A stretch of DNA of 64,000 bases from Kutzneria buriramensis (lineage in GTDB: Bacteria > Actinomycetota > Actinomycetes > Mycobacteriales > Pseudonocardiaceae): assembly GCF_003387475.1 (NCBI RefSeq), contig NZ_QUNO01000018.1, positions 124,001 to 188,000 of the forward strand, given 5' to 3'. Each line of letters opens with the position of its first letter. The stretch's first letter is position 1. Shown here piece after piece: positions 44,601-53,647 of this stretch. The notes under the pieces are model-generated. The model was not told the DNA's origin. It searched no databases and saw only the letters and a list, made by a program, of their open reading frames with translations. The translations under genes and the position numbers were made by a program.

Positions 44601-44720
44601 GCCACCGCGTTCCTACCGGTCGGCCCGCCGACACAGGGGACTGGCGAGGATGTCGGCCTACCGTCGCCGCGGACGGCGGACGGCGGCTCCCCGGAGGAAC
44701 CGCGGTCGAGCTCGGCCTGA
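41685..44720 (+). CDS. AfsR/SARP-type regulator: winged helix, BTAD, NB-ARC, TPR
   Basis: GTG at 41685 follows GGAGGGG and gives 1011 aa. In-frame starts further upstream lack such a site. The order is an OmpR-type winged helix (RFMILGNTGIRVGGEI...LRGILAVLLLKAGEFVPMDELVEWVWPDG...NGGAYRI), a BTAD domain (about 100-245), NB-ARC with Walker A GAPGVGKT near 313, sensor LVTSRQRLSGLARRG and GGNSLSLRLVGEHI, then TPR repeats from about 690 (AYSLHNLGFAYLNLRRFDLAEANL; AFSLAELGAAYAERGDFVAAEGYHKRAL). AfsR-like proteins activate secondary metabolism genes. The probable target is the divergent sugar-dehydrogenase operon. Codons ending in A/T are more frequent than in neighbouring genes, hinting at transfer. 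Confidence 0.93.
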   Translation: MEPRFMILGNTGIRVGGEIRNQWGHTKLRGILAVLLLKAGEFVPMDELVEWVWPDGRAPRDRAGTCYTYIKRVREMLRGVGIVDVIDTNGGAYRIRIDRQEIDFFAFRGAIDRARVVGRRGDHAQGCREIESALELWTERPLADARGDRAAQWRMWSRQQHWIDAHGALTHGLLALGEYQAVLQRLDDLPVEYQSNLTLVKRRIQALRELGRHRDATAYYLRMRKFYRSELDQDEADDLTRFHDALLKRGQGRVSTGEPETKARTEVAPRAPHLLPHDIADFTGRVEVLGELDRLTTSSAGEALARVVVLEGAPGVGKTAVATHWAHRATERFPGGQLYVDLQGFSEGPRLEPADVVDRFLAAFDFPLERVPTAIGRFSKLANLLSGRRALIVLDNAENSRHVQPLLDYLSTCLVLVTSRQRLSGLARRGASHISVAPLDQGESVEWLEKRIGPRAEADRDSVCEVAALCGGNSLSLRLVGEHIVAHPGVPLAEFVEELRAELLDLGDDGDGPDASIRASFSYSLQKLSESERRLFRLLSVHPGADIGLGVAGAVAACEPMSVRRSLDGLLHAHLLSQGASRDRYHVHDLLRQFAASLTSTPEHEAERLSAEERMLSYYLHTANNADLTIFPHRTPVPMEPLMDGVKPESFADDDRAINWFVRERPSLSSLVHFAAECGYDEYVTKLSSCIGEAYQRLGYYGDIFDFLGLAIRAARMSKDSLGEAYSLHNLGFAYLNLRRFDLAEANLLEARRKFGEVDMPEGVAGAVHNLGRVMIGRGEYRQGIEYHLTALEAFRALGAKGHEVIVLYRLGEAHRAAHNLDASISFLRDALWLAERLADRRSQAFSLAELGAAYAERGDFVAAEGYHKRALEISEAIHDMALAAKACAGLALIAQDEESFEEAVRFAQRAVELCAQVRDAKGEATAYDVVAHAQYSLGEREQATRSWRRALAVLEDLGDPLADVVRRRLAEATAFLPVGPPTQGTGEDVGLPSPRTADGGSPEEPRSSSA

Positions 44721-44739
44721 CCGGACGGCCGCTCAGGGT

Positions 44740-44793
44740 GCACTCCTTGGCTGCTGCAATGGCTCGGGGAGCGTTGCAGCAACCAAGGAGTGC
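44740..44793. terminator. Long hairpin between SARP gene and small secreted protein
   Basis: Arms 44740-44761 and 44772-44793 pair at 20 of 22 positions (outer core GCACTCCTTGG with CCAAGGAGTGC, inner CTGCTGCAA with TTGCAGC) around a 10-nt loop. It starts 20 bp after the SARP stop and lies before the stop of the minus-strand gene at 44878. It should end transcripts from both sides. Confidence 0.8.
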
Positions 44794-44877
44794 GGCGGTG
44801 GTACGGGACGCTGCTGTTCAGCACCGGTTGTGAAGCGTCGCCGGTGACCCGAACGGGTCCCGCTGAAAACCCTACTG

Positions 44878-45129
44878 CTACATGGATCTCATAACTTCGC
44901 CGACTTCATGGCCGGGCAGCACCTTGAACAGACACGAAATGGCTCCGCTCGTGTTGCCCATCCAAATCATCGTGGTGAATTGTGCAATCGCCGAGGCGTC
45001 CACATGGGTCACCTCGACGACGTTGCGCTCCGCGGTCGGGGCCGCGGCGTCGGTGCGGGCGACTTGGCTCGCACCTAGCGCTAGTGAGCCGGCGAGCACG
45101 ACGGACAGTGCTGCGCCGGCAAGCCGCAT
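44878..45129 (-). CDS. Small secreted protein (83 aa)
   Basis: ATG at 45129 opens an 83-aa frame with a typical Sec signal peptide (MRLAGAALSVVLAGSLALGASQVA). The mature part is about 58 residues (TAERNVVEVTHVDASAIAQFTTMIWMGNTSG, then a single Cys in ISCLFKVLPGHEVGEVMRSM). GGAGGA lies 16 nt upstream of the ATG, farther than usual, so expression may be weak. No family is recognised. The gene is near the STAND-regulated locus but separated from it by the hairpin at 44740. Confidence 0.55.
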   Translation of the reverse strand: MRLAGAALSVVLAGSLALGASQVARTDAAAPTAERNVVEVTHVDASAIAQFTTMIWMGNTSGAISCLFKVLPGHEVGEVMRSM

Positions 45130-45663
45130 TTGGCTGGGGATGTCTTCCTCCAGGTATTGCTAGGGCTTGTGGTGCGCGTCAGGTTTTACAGCGCGATGTG
45201 GAGCTTCGTCAAGAGGTCTTGATCTTGTCCGGTGACGCGGTGACCGTGGCGGATGCGGTGCGGAAGGTGTTGCGGGAGTCCTGTCGGACTCCTGTCGAAC
45301 ACCTTGCGACTACCTAACGAGAGGACGGGTATCCGCACGGTGACCATCAAATTGGGCGTCAAAACATACACCTCGACACGTGACCGATTTTGCGAGGGGT
45401 AGCGAACCGCTTGGTTCATTTACTCGAGGTCGTGGCGACGGTCCGGCAGAATGTGGGCCGAGCGGTTGGCGGCTTTCGTTGATAAATGCGCATCCGGTTG
45501 CACGGGTGGGTGTTCGAAGGCATCGCGATGGCGGCTACTGGGTGGGTCCTAACGGCGTCGAGCGATGCCGTCAAGCATGGGTGAGTCGGGCACGCCCGAT
45601 CTGTGGCGTTCCCGGCCCGATCTCGGGGACCACTGCGAGCGGGGGCGACCTAACTTCGGTGGC
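45130..45663. other. 534-bp region without an intact gene
   Basis: No frame has both a start and a convincing coding pattern. The base composition is lower in GC than the flanks. GGAGTCC-TGTC-GGACTCC at 45277-45294 is a perfect hairpin. One frame reads [22 protein letters not shown] around 45500-45570, which looks like a piece of a real protein, but has no start or end that makes sense. The region may hold gene debris plus the promoter of the next operon. Confidence 0.45.
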
Positions 45664-46203
45664 ATGGATGCATTGGTGTTGTTGGATCACCCGGACCTGA
45701 GCCGCTCCAGGATCAACGCGACGCTGGCGGAGGCGGTGCGGGAGCTGCCGGCGGTGACGCTGCACGACCTGCGCGCGGAGTATCCGGACCGGGTGATCGA
45801 CGTGGCAAGGGAGCAGCGGCTGGTCCGGGTGCACTCACTGATCGTGTTCCAGTTCCCGTTCCACTGGTATGCGGTGCCGAGCATGCTCAAGCAGTGGATG
45901 GACGACGTGCTGGTGAAGGGGTTCGCCTATGACGGCGCGCTGCCGTTGCTGACGGGGAAGACGTTGCAGGTGGTGACGTCGACGGGCGGCGTGGAGGAGG
46001 CGTACCGGGAGGGCGGGTTCCACCGGTATCCGATGTCGGCGCTGCTGGCCCCGCTGGAGAACACGGCCCATCGGGTGGGCATGGCGTACGCGCCGCCGCT
46101 GGTGCTGCACGACGTCCGCGGCGTCACGCCGCTCGAGCTGGCTGAGCACGTCGAGCGGTACCGGGATCTGCTGGCATCATCGGGGGCGTGCCTCACCGCG
46201 TGA
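45664..46203 (+). CDS. Flavodoxin-fold NAD(P)H oxidoreductase (KefF/NQO/MdaB type)
   Basis: ATG at 45664 gives 179 aa. The family pattern is complete: [20 protein letters not shown] at the start (FMN/FAD phosphate loop), [29 protein letters not shown] near 60 (isoalloxazine loop), and [18 protein letters not shown] near 105. Such enzymes reduce quinones by two electrons or guard potassium channels. The following GlxA-type regulator starts inside this gene (16-bp overlap), so the two are co-translated. Such a pair suggests a response to a reactive small molecule. Confidence 0.88.
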   Translation: MDALVLLDHPDLSRSRINATLAEAVRELPAVTLHDLRAEYPDRVIDVAREQRLVRVHSLIVFQFPFHWYAVPSMLKQWMDDVLVKGFAYDGALPLLTGKTLQVVTSTGGVEEAYREGGFHRYPMSALLAPLENTAHRVGMAYAPPLVLHDVRGVTPLELAEHVERYRDLLASSGACLTA

Positions 46204-47123
46204 CCATCCTGGCCTTCGACGGCGTGACGATGATCGACATCGCCGGGCCGTCGGACGTGTTCGGCCACGCGAACCGGCTGGGCGCCGACTACGAGCTGCG
46301 AGTGGTGTCGCCAGACGGGCAGCCGGTGCGGACGGCCAGCGGCACCACACTCGGCGTGGACGGCGCGGCCGACGACAGTCCGAAAGGGACGGTTCTGGTG
46401 CCCGGCGCGTACGGCATGGTCGACTTCCCGTTCACCGGCCCGCTCGTCGAGGCCGTCCGAAGGCTGGTCTCGGACGCGGACCGGATCACGTCGGTGTGCA
46501 CGGGGTCTTTCCTCCTCGCGGAGATCGGGCTGCTCGACGGGCGCAAGGCGACCACGCACTGGCGGCAGGTCGACCGGTTCGGCCAGCGTTACCCGGACGT
46601 CGCCGTCCAACCGGACGCCTTGTACGTGCGGGACGGCAACGTCGTCACTTCCGCCGGCGTCAGCTCCGGCATCGACCTCGCGCTGGCGCTGGTGGAGGAC
46701 GACTTCGGCCCGGCGCTGGCCGCCGAGGTCGCGCAGGCGATGGTCGTGTTCATGCAGCGCCCCGGCGGTCAGTCCCAGTTCTCCGCCCCGTCACGGGCCC
46801 ACGTCGGCCGGGACAGTCCACTGAGGACCCTGCTGGACGCCGTCGCCGCCGATCCCGCCGAGCACTGGACCGTCAGCACCATGTCCGCCAGGGCCGCCGT
46901 CAGTCCGCGGCAGCTGAGCCGGCTGTTCCACGACGAGATCGGCACCACGCCCGCCCGCTACGTCGAGCTCGTCCGGCTGGAGGCCGCGCAGGATCTGTTG
47001 TCCCGTGGGCACACCGTCGCCTCCGCCGCCGCCCGCAGCGGCTTCGGCAGCGACGAGACCCTGCGCCGCGTGTTCGTGCAGCGCCTCGGCGTCACCCCCG
47101 GGGCGTATCGCGCTCAGCACTGA
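46188..47123 (+). CDS. GlxA family transcriptional regulator (DJ-1/PfpI plus AraC HTH)
   Basis: GTG at 46188 overlaps the reductase gene by 16 bp. The 311-aa protein has an N-terminal DJ-1/PfpI domain ([51 protein letters not shown]), with a Cys at the nucleophile-elbow position. The C-terminal part is an AraC double helix-turn-helix ([69 protein letters not shown]). The DJ-1 domain probably binds a ligand rather than catalysing. It may control its own operon. Its stop overlaps the convergent gene by 10 bp. Confidence 0.92.
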   Translation: MPHRVTILAFDGVTMIDIAGPSDVFGHANRLGADYELRVVSPDGQPVRTASGTTLGVDGAADDSPKGTVLVPGAYGMVDFPFTGPLVEAVRRLVSDADRITSVCTGSFLLAEIGLLDGRKATTHWRQVDRFGQRYPDVAVQPDALYVRDGNVVTSAGVSSGIDLALALVEDDFGPALAAEVAQAMVVFMQRPGGQSQFSAPSRAHVGRDSPLRTLLDAVAADPAEHWTVSTMSARAAVSPRQLSRLFHDEIGTTPARYVELVRLEAAQDLLSRGHTVASAAARSGFGSDETLRRVFVQRLGVTPGAYRAQH

Positions 47124-47671
47124 AACAGGAACGCGCCCCGCTCGCACGGCCGGCACACGAACACGTACCCGGCGCCGGACCCGAAGTTGATCGAACCGTG
47201 CTCCTCCAGTTGGGCCGCGAACTCCGTGGCGTCGCCACAATCGGCGCACCTCGGGGTCTCGTCGTGCTGGAGCCACGCCGGCTCGCCGCCCAGCTGCCCA
47301 AGGGCGTTCTCCGGCAACGGCCAGTCGTAGACGGCGTCGCTGACAACGAGGCTGAGCCCGGTCACCTCGTCCAGCCGCGTGACCCCGGTGTCTGGCGGGT
47401 TGAGCGGGACGACGTCATCGGCTGCGAGCAGCACGGCGTTCGCCCCGGAGCCGGACCGCCAGGCGTCGCACATGCCGGGATCGTTGGCGCACATGAAGAC
47501 TTCCAGCGCCGGGCCGTCGGTCAGCGGAAGGTGCGCGATGAACTGCTGCGGCGCGTCGCACTCCGAGCAGGTTGGCCACGCGGTGTCGGCGGGCAGCAGC
47601 GGCAGACCGCCGGTTCTCGGCGCGGTGCAGGCTTCGTCGGCCGCGCCGGCGCCGATCAGCAGGGTGGTCAC
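47114..47671 (-). CDS. DUF1963-like protein with zinc-finger-type Cys pairs
   Basis: GTG at 47671 gives 185 aa. The order is PRTGGLPLLPADTAWPTCSECDAPQQFIAHLPL, then CANDPGMCDAW, CADCGDATEF and [13 protein letters not shown]. The start matches the DUF1963/YwqG pattern (GGxPxLPxxxxWPxC...M/QFIAQL). The four Cys pairs probably bind zinc. The function is unknown. Proteins of this group are found scattered in actinomycetes. It lies 10 bp downstream of the phosphotransferase-like gene, so it could be co-transcribed with that gene and the P450. Confidence 0.75.
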   Translation of the reverse strand: MTTLLIGAGAADEACTAPRTGGLPLLPADTAWPTCSECDAPQQFIAHLPLTDGPALEVFMCANDPGMCDAWRSGSGANAVLLAADDVVPLNPPDTGVTRLDEVTGLSLVVSDAVYDWPLPENALGQLGGEPAWLQHDETPRCADCGDATEFAAQLEEHGSINFGSGAGYVFVCRPCERGAFLFQC

Positions 47672-47681
47672 GGCGAGGAGC

Positions 47682-48587
47682 CTAGTCCCGAAGGTCGGCG
47701 ACGATCTCCGTCAGCCCCTGCCGTGCCCGCGCGGCACGCACGGGATCGGCGAGGTCGGCCATGGACGGCAGCAGGGACGTCAAGCCCCAGACCCGCCCAC
47801 GGGCCCAGGTGGCGTCGTCGACGGCGAGCAGCTTGCGGAACTCGGCCCGCGCCCCGGCGGGCAGGAAGCCCCAGGCGGCAATGAGATCGCAGGCGGGATC
47901 GCCGACGGCGAGGGTGCCGAAGTCGATCACGGCGGCCAGGCGGCCGGCGCGGGCGACCATGTTGCCGCCGACGAGGTCGCCGTGCACCCACACCGGCGGC
48001 CCGGCCCACGCGGGCGCGTCGAGCCCGGCCTGCCACACGGCGGTGACGGCCTCGACGTCGAAGAACCCGTCCAGGACGGCGATCCGGTCCCGGAGCCGGG
48101 ACGCCACGACCGCGGAGTCACGGTGATCGTGCAGCGCGACGCCGCGGAACCCGTTGCTCCACTCGGGCGGCGGCCCGCCTGAGGTGTCGATGTCACGCAG
48201 TGCCAACAGGAAGTCGGCGAGGTCGATCGCCGCCTGCCCGGGGTCGTCGATGGCGGAGAGGTCGGCGTTGGTGCCCTCGATCCACCGGTAGACCGACCAC
48301 GGGAACGGATATCCCTCGCCGGGCCGGCCCCGGCCCAGCGGTTCGGGCACGGCCAGCGGCAGCAGGGGCGCGAGCAGCGGCAGCCAGCGCTGCTCACGCG
48401 TGACCTGCCCGGTCCACCGGGCGAAGCGCGGCATCCGGATCAGCATGCCTTCGCCCAGCCGGAAGCTGATGTTGTCGACGCCGGACGTCGCAACCGGCGT
48501 CACCGGAAGGTCGGCCCACTGCGGGAACTGGGCGGCGATCAGCCGCCGCACCTGCGGGACGTCGACAACGACGGCGTCGGACGACAA
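47682..48587 (-). CDS. Aminoglycoside phosphotransferase-family kinase
   Basis: TTG at 48587 is chosen because GAGGAG lies 6 nt upstream, giving 301 aa. A GTG at 48638 would have no such site. The APH fold is clear: SGVDNISFRLGEGMLIRMPR (ATP-binding strand region), FPWSVYRWIEGTNAD near 93, catalytic HGDLVGGNMV near 205, and Mg2+-binding VIDFGTLAVGDPACDL near 222. Such kinases phosphorylate aminoglycosides, macrolides or metabolites. DIDTSGGPPPEWSNGFRG is seen in a widespread actinomycete group of unproven substrate, so resistance should not be assumed. It follows the P450 gene by 28 bp. Confidence 0.86.
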   Translation of the reverse strand: MSSDAVVVDVPQVRRLIAAQFPQWADLPVTPVATSGVDNISFRLGEGMLIRMPRFARWTGQVTREQRWLPLLAPLLPLAVPEPLGRGRPGEGYPFPWSVYRWIEGTNADLSAIDDPGQAAIDLADFLLALRDIDTSGGPPPEWSNGFRGVALHDHRDSAVVASRLRDRIAVLDGFFDVEAVTAVWQAGLDAPAWAGPPVWVHGDLVGGNMVARAGRLAAVIDFGTLAVGDPACDLIAAWGFLPAGARAEFRKLLAVDDATWARGRVWGLTSLLPSMADLADPVRAARARQGLTEIVADLRD

Positions 48588-48615
48588 GCGGCACTCCTCG
48601 ACTCGGGTGCCTTCA

Positions 48616-49815
48616 TCACACCGCACCTGTCGAGGCAATTACCGGCAGCTGCCGCAGCCCGTGCACAAGAGTGCTGGTACGCCACCGCAATTCCGACGGA
48701 TCGACGGCCAGCCGCAGCGAAGGGAACCGGGCCAGCAGCCGGCCGATGGCGATCTCGCCCTCCAGCCGGGCCAGCGGCGCCCCGAGGCAGTAGTGGATGC
48801 CGTGCCCGAACGCGAGGTGCCCGCCCATGGGCCGGGTGATGTCGAGCTCGTGCGGGTCCTCGAACCGGGCCTCGTCCGCGTTGGCGGCCAGCAGCGAGAT
48901 CATGACGAACTCGCCGGCGGGGATCTCGACGTCGCCGACCGGCACCGGCTCGGTGGCGAACCGGATGGTGGCGAGGTGGATGGGGCTGCCGGTGCGCAGG
49001 AACTCCTCGACGGCGCCGGGCAGCAGCGACGGGTCGCCGCGCAACAGCTCCTCCTGCTTGGGGTTCAGCAGCAGCGAATACACGGCGGTGGCCAGCAGGT
49101 TCACGGTGGTCTCGTGGCCGGCGATCAGCAGCAGGAACGCCATGGCGACCAGCTCGTCCTCGGACAGCCGGTCGCCGTCGTCGGTCACGTGCACCAGATC
49201 CGACAGCAGATCCTCGCCGGGGGTCACCCGCTTGGCCGCGATCAGCTCGTGGAGATAGGCCGTCTGCTCGTCGACGGCCACCATGAGCGGCTCGATCGGC
49301 GCACCGGAGATGAAGGCGCGGCTCCAGTCCCGGATCCGGTCGCGGTCGGCATGCGGCACGCCGAGCAGCTCGCTGATCACGGCGATCGGCAGCGGGAAGG
49401 CGAACGCCTCGATCAGCTCGACCTCGCCGTCGGAAGCCTCGATGCCGTCCAGCAGGTCGTCGGTGATCCGCTCGATCTGGGGGCGCAGCCGGCTCACCGC
49501 GCGGCTGGTGAACGCCTTGTTCACCAGCTTGCGCAACCGGGTGTGGTTGGGCGGGTCGTCGTTGAGCATGTGCTCGGAGAGCCGCGTGCGGTAGGCGTTG
49601 AGCTTGCCCGGCGGGAAGAACTGCCGTGCCCGCCGCACGTCCTTGCTGAGCCGGCGGTCGTCCAGCAGCGACCGGGCCTCCGCGTAGTCGGTGATCAGCC
49701 AGCCCGGCACGCCGTCCGGCATCACGACCCGCCGCGCGGGTCCCTGCTTGCGCATTTCCTCGTACCGTGGCCAGGGATTCTGGATCCACGCCTTGTCGAG
49801 CTCCACCTCGTCCAC
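48616..49815 (-). CDS. Cytochrome P450 (CYP107-like)
   Basis: This 399-aa bacterial class I P450 has the I-helix AGHETT (232-237), the ExxR motif at Glu271-Arg274 and the haem loop FGHGIHYCLGAPLAR with ligand Cys343. DDPPNHTRLRKLVNKAFT near 86 is the C-helix. The pattern fits the CYP107/CYP105 families of actinomycetes, which hydroxylate macrolides, steroids and other natural products. No ferredoxin gene is adjacent, so electrons come from partners elsewhere. ATG at 49815 is 13 bp from the Lrp gene upstream on the same strand, which may regulate it or be co-transcribed. Confidence 0.94.
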   Translation of the reverse strand: MDEVELDKAWIQNPWPRYEEMRKQGPARRVVMPDGVPGWLITDYAEARSLLDDRRLSKDVRRARQFFPPGKLNAYRTRLSEHMLNDDPPNHTRLRKLVNKAFTSRAVSRLRPQIERITDDLLDGIEASDGEVELIEAFAFPLPIAVISELLGVPHADRDRIRDWSRAFISGAPIEPLMVAVDEQTAYLHELIAAKRVTPGEDLLSDLVHVTDDGDRLSEDELVAMAFLLLIAGHETTVNLLATAVYSLLLNPKQEELLRGDPSLLPGAVEEFLRTGSPIHLATIRFATEPVPVGDVEIPAGEFVMISLLAANADEARFEDPHELDITRPMGGHLAFGHGIHYCLGAPLARLEGEIAIGRLLARFPSLRLAVDPSELRWRTSTLVHGLRQLPVIASTGAV

Positions 49816-49828
49816 TATGCCAGCGCGA

Positions 49829-50299
49829 CTACGGCGCAGCGGCCGACCCGATGGGCAGTCCTTCGTTCACCTTCACCTGTTTCATGGTCAGGTGCGACGT
49901 CAGCCGGGCGACCCCCGGCAGCTGCGCCAACGACTCCGTGTAGCAGCGCTCGTACGCGGCGATGTCGGCGACGGCCACCCGCAGCAGGTAGTCGGGGTCG
50001 CCGAACAGCCGCATCGCCTCCACCACCTCGGGCAGCTCGCCGACCCGGCGTTCGAACTCGGCCACCGTGGGCGGATCCTCCTGGGCCATCGCGACGCTGA
50101 CGAACGCCTGGAAGCCGCGGCCGACGGTGGCGGGCTCGAGCAGCGCCCGGTACCCGAGGATCACGCCGTCCTGCTCGAGCCGGTTCACCCGGCGCAGGCA
50201 CGGCGACGGGGTGAGGCCCACTCGCTCGGCCAGCTCGGCGTTGCTGAGCCGGCCGTCGCGTTGCAGTTCCCGCAGGATCTGCCGGTCGATTCGGTCCAC
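49829..50299 (-). CDS. Lrp/AsnC family regulator
   Basis: This 156-aa protein has the standard layout: helix-turn-helix (DRIDRQILRELQRDGRLSNAELAERVGLTPSPCLRRVNRLEQDGVI) and RAM ligand domain (FVSVAMAQEDPPTVAEFERRV; LFGDPDYLLRVAVADIAAYERCYTESLAQLPGV). It senses an amino acid or related metabolite and forms octamers or filaments. The GTG at 50299 is 4 bp from the stop of the double-MerR gene on the same strand, so the two regulators share a transcript. The P450 and kinase genes may also belong to it. Confidence 0.92.
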   Translation of the reverse strand: MDRIDRQILRELQRDGRLSNAELAERVGLTPSPCLRRVNRLEQDGVILGYRALLEPATVGRGFQAFVSVAMAQEDPPTVAEFERRVGELPEVVEAMRLFGDPDYLLRVAVADIAAYERCYTESLAQLPGVARLTSHLTMKQVKVNEGLPIGSAAAP

Positions 50300-50303
50300 C
50301 TCG

Positions 50304-51020
50304 CTATCTTGACATCCGCTCGGCGTCGGAATTCGCGCCGACGTAGGCGTGCAGCAGGGCCGCCGCGGCGAGCATCGCCTCGCCGCGGCGGGCCAGGTCG
50401 GTGTGGCGTTCGGCGATGGCGGCGCGCAGCGCGTCCTTGCTGCCGGAGCGGCGCAGGTCGTCCAGGATCGGCCGGATCTGCGGCAGGCGGTGCATGCCCT
50501 GGCGCAGCATCAGGATGATCCGGGCGTCCCGGACCTCGCGCGGCCCGTAGGTCCGGTAGCCGGTCGATTCCCGTTGCGGGGCAAGGAGTTCGGCGTCCTC
50601 CCAGACGCGCAGAGTGGACGTTCGGACGCCCAGGTGCGCGCCGAGCTCGCCGATGCGCATGGCGGCGCGGGCCGGCGGCTCGGTGTCGACGACCGTCTCC
50701 AGCGCCTCGGCGGTGAGCCGCAGCGCCTCCCGCTGCCGGTGCAGGTCGGCGTGGCCGGCGTCGATCAACGCCAGCGCCTGGGGAAGGTCGCCGCCGTGAA
50801 TCGCGCGCATGATGTCCCCGGCGGCGTTCCACCCGTGACCGTCGGCCAGGGCCCGATAGGCGAGCAGCGCCCGGCGGTGCCGGTCGTCGAGCTGCCGGTA
50901 GCCGGTCTCGGACCGGCCGGCCGGCGGCAGCACGCCCGCGTCGAGGTAGTTGCGGACCTGCTGCGCGGAGATGCCGACGAGTCGGGCCAGGTCAACGGGT
51001 CGGTTGAGGGTTTTTCGCAC
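50304..51020 (-). CDS. Regulator with two MerR-type DNA-binding domains
   Basis: This 238-aa protein has one MerR winged helix at the N-terminus (VDLARLVGISAQQVRNYLDAGVLPPAGRSETGYRQL) and a second from about residue 120 (MRIGELGAHLGVRTSTLRVWEDAELLAPQRESTGYRTYGPREVRDARII). Between them lies a helical segment (HGWNAAGDIMRAIHGGDLPQALALIDAGHADL). MerR proteins normally carry one such domain and dimerise. The duplicate may bind DNA as a monomer or bridge two sites. It is divergent from the UvrA-like gene with 60 bp between starts and probably controls it. ATG is at 51020. Confidence 0.88.
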   Translation of the reverse strand: MRKTLNRPVDLARLVGISAQQVRNYLDAGVLPPAGRSETGYRQLDDRHRRALLAYRALADGHGWNAAGDIMRAIHGGDLPQALALIDAGHADLHRQREALRLTAEALETVVDTEPPARAAMRIGELGAHLGVRTSTLRVWEDAELLAPQRESTGYRTYGPREVRDARIILMLRQGMHRLPQIRPILDDLRRSGSKDALRAAIAERHTDLARRGEAMLAAAALLHAYVGANSDAERMSR

Positions 51021-51080
51021 AGTTCTCCGGGTCGATTCGGCAAAGTCTCAACAAGGTGGTTCAACGATACGCTTGAAGCC

Positions 51081-53329
<2,249 letters not shown>

Positions 53330-53333
<4 letters not shown>

Positions 53334-53635
53334 TCGCCGAATCCGCCCGTCGCGTCGCGATCCTGCTCGATGCCAATCCCGTGCGGGGCAGCGGGTCCTA
53401 TCCCATCGGCGACGTCGTCCGGGGTCTCGACGCCGAGCTGGCGGTGCTGCGCGGTGTGGTCGCCGAGAGTCCGGGACCGCTCGCGGCGGCGGAGCAGTTG
53501 GCGCTGCTGATGATGTGCCTGCAACACATCGTCGTGCTGTGTCACGGGTACGAGGAGTTGCCGGACGACCTGCGCGTGCAGGCGCGCCGGGAGCTGTCCA
53601 CCGCGCATCAGACCGCCCGGAAGCTGGCCCGCTGA
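53330..53635 (+). CDS. Small protein coupled to the UvrA-like gene (101 aa)
   Basis: ATG at 53330 overlaps the UvrA-like stop (ATGA), so translation is coupled. The 101-aa product is helical (RRVAILLDANPVRGSGSYPIGDVVRGLDAELAVLRGVVAE; LAAAEQLALLMMCLQHIVVLCHGYEELPDDLRVQARRELSTAHQTARKLAR) with two Cys and no signal peptide. I do not recognise it. The next gene, a large helicase-nuclease, starts 12 bp later. The tight spacing of all three genes points to one transcript and perhaps one function. Confidence 0.68.
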
Positions 53636-53647
53636 TACTGTCCCCGG

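Noticed and set aside
45186-45419. Minus-strand frame of 77 codons in the gene-free region before 45664
   Set aside because: No start signal, and the composition is unlike local genes.
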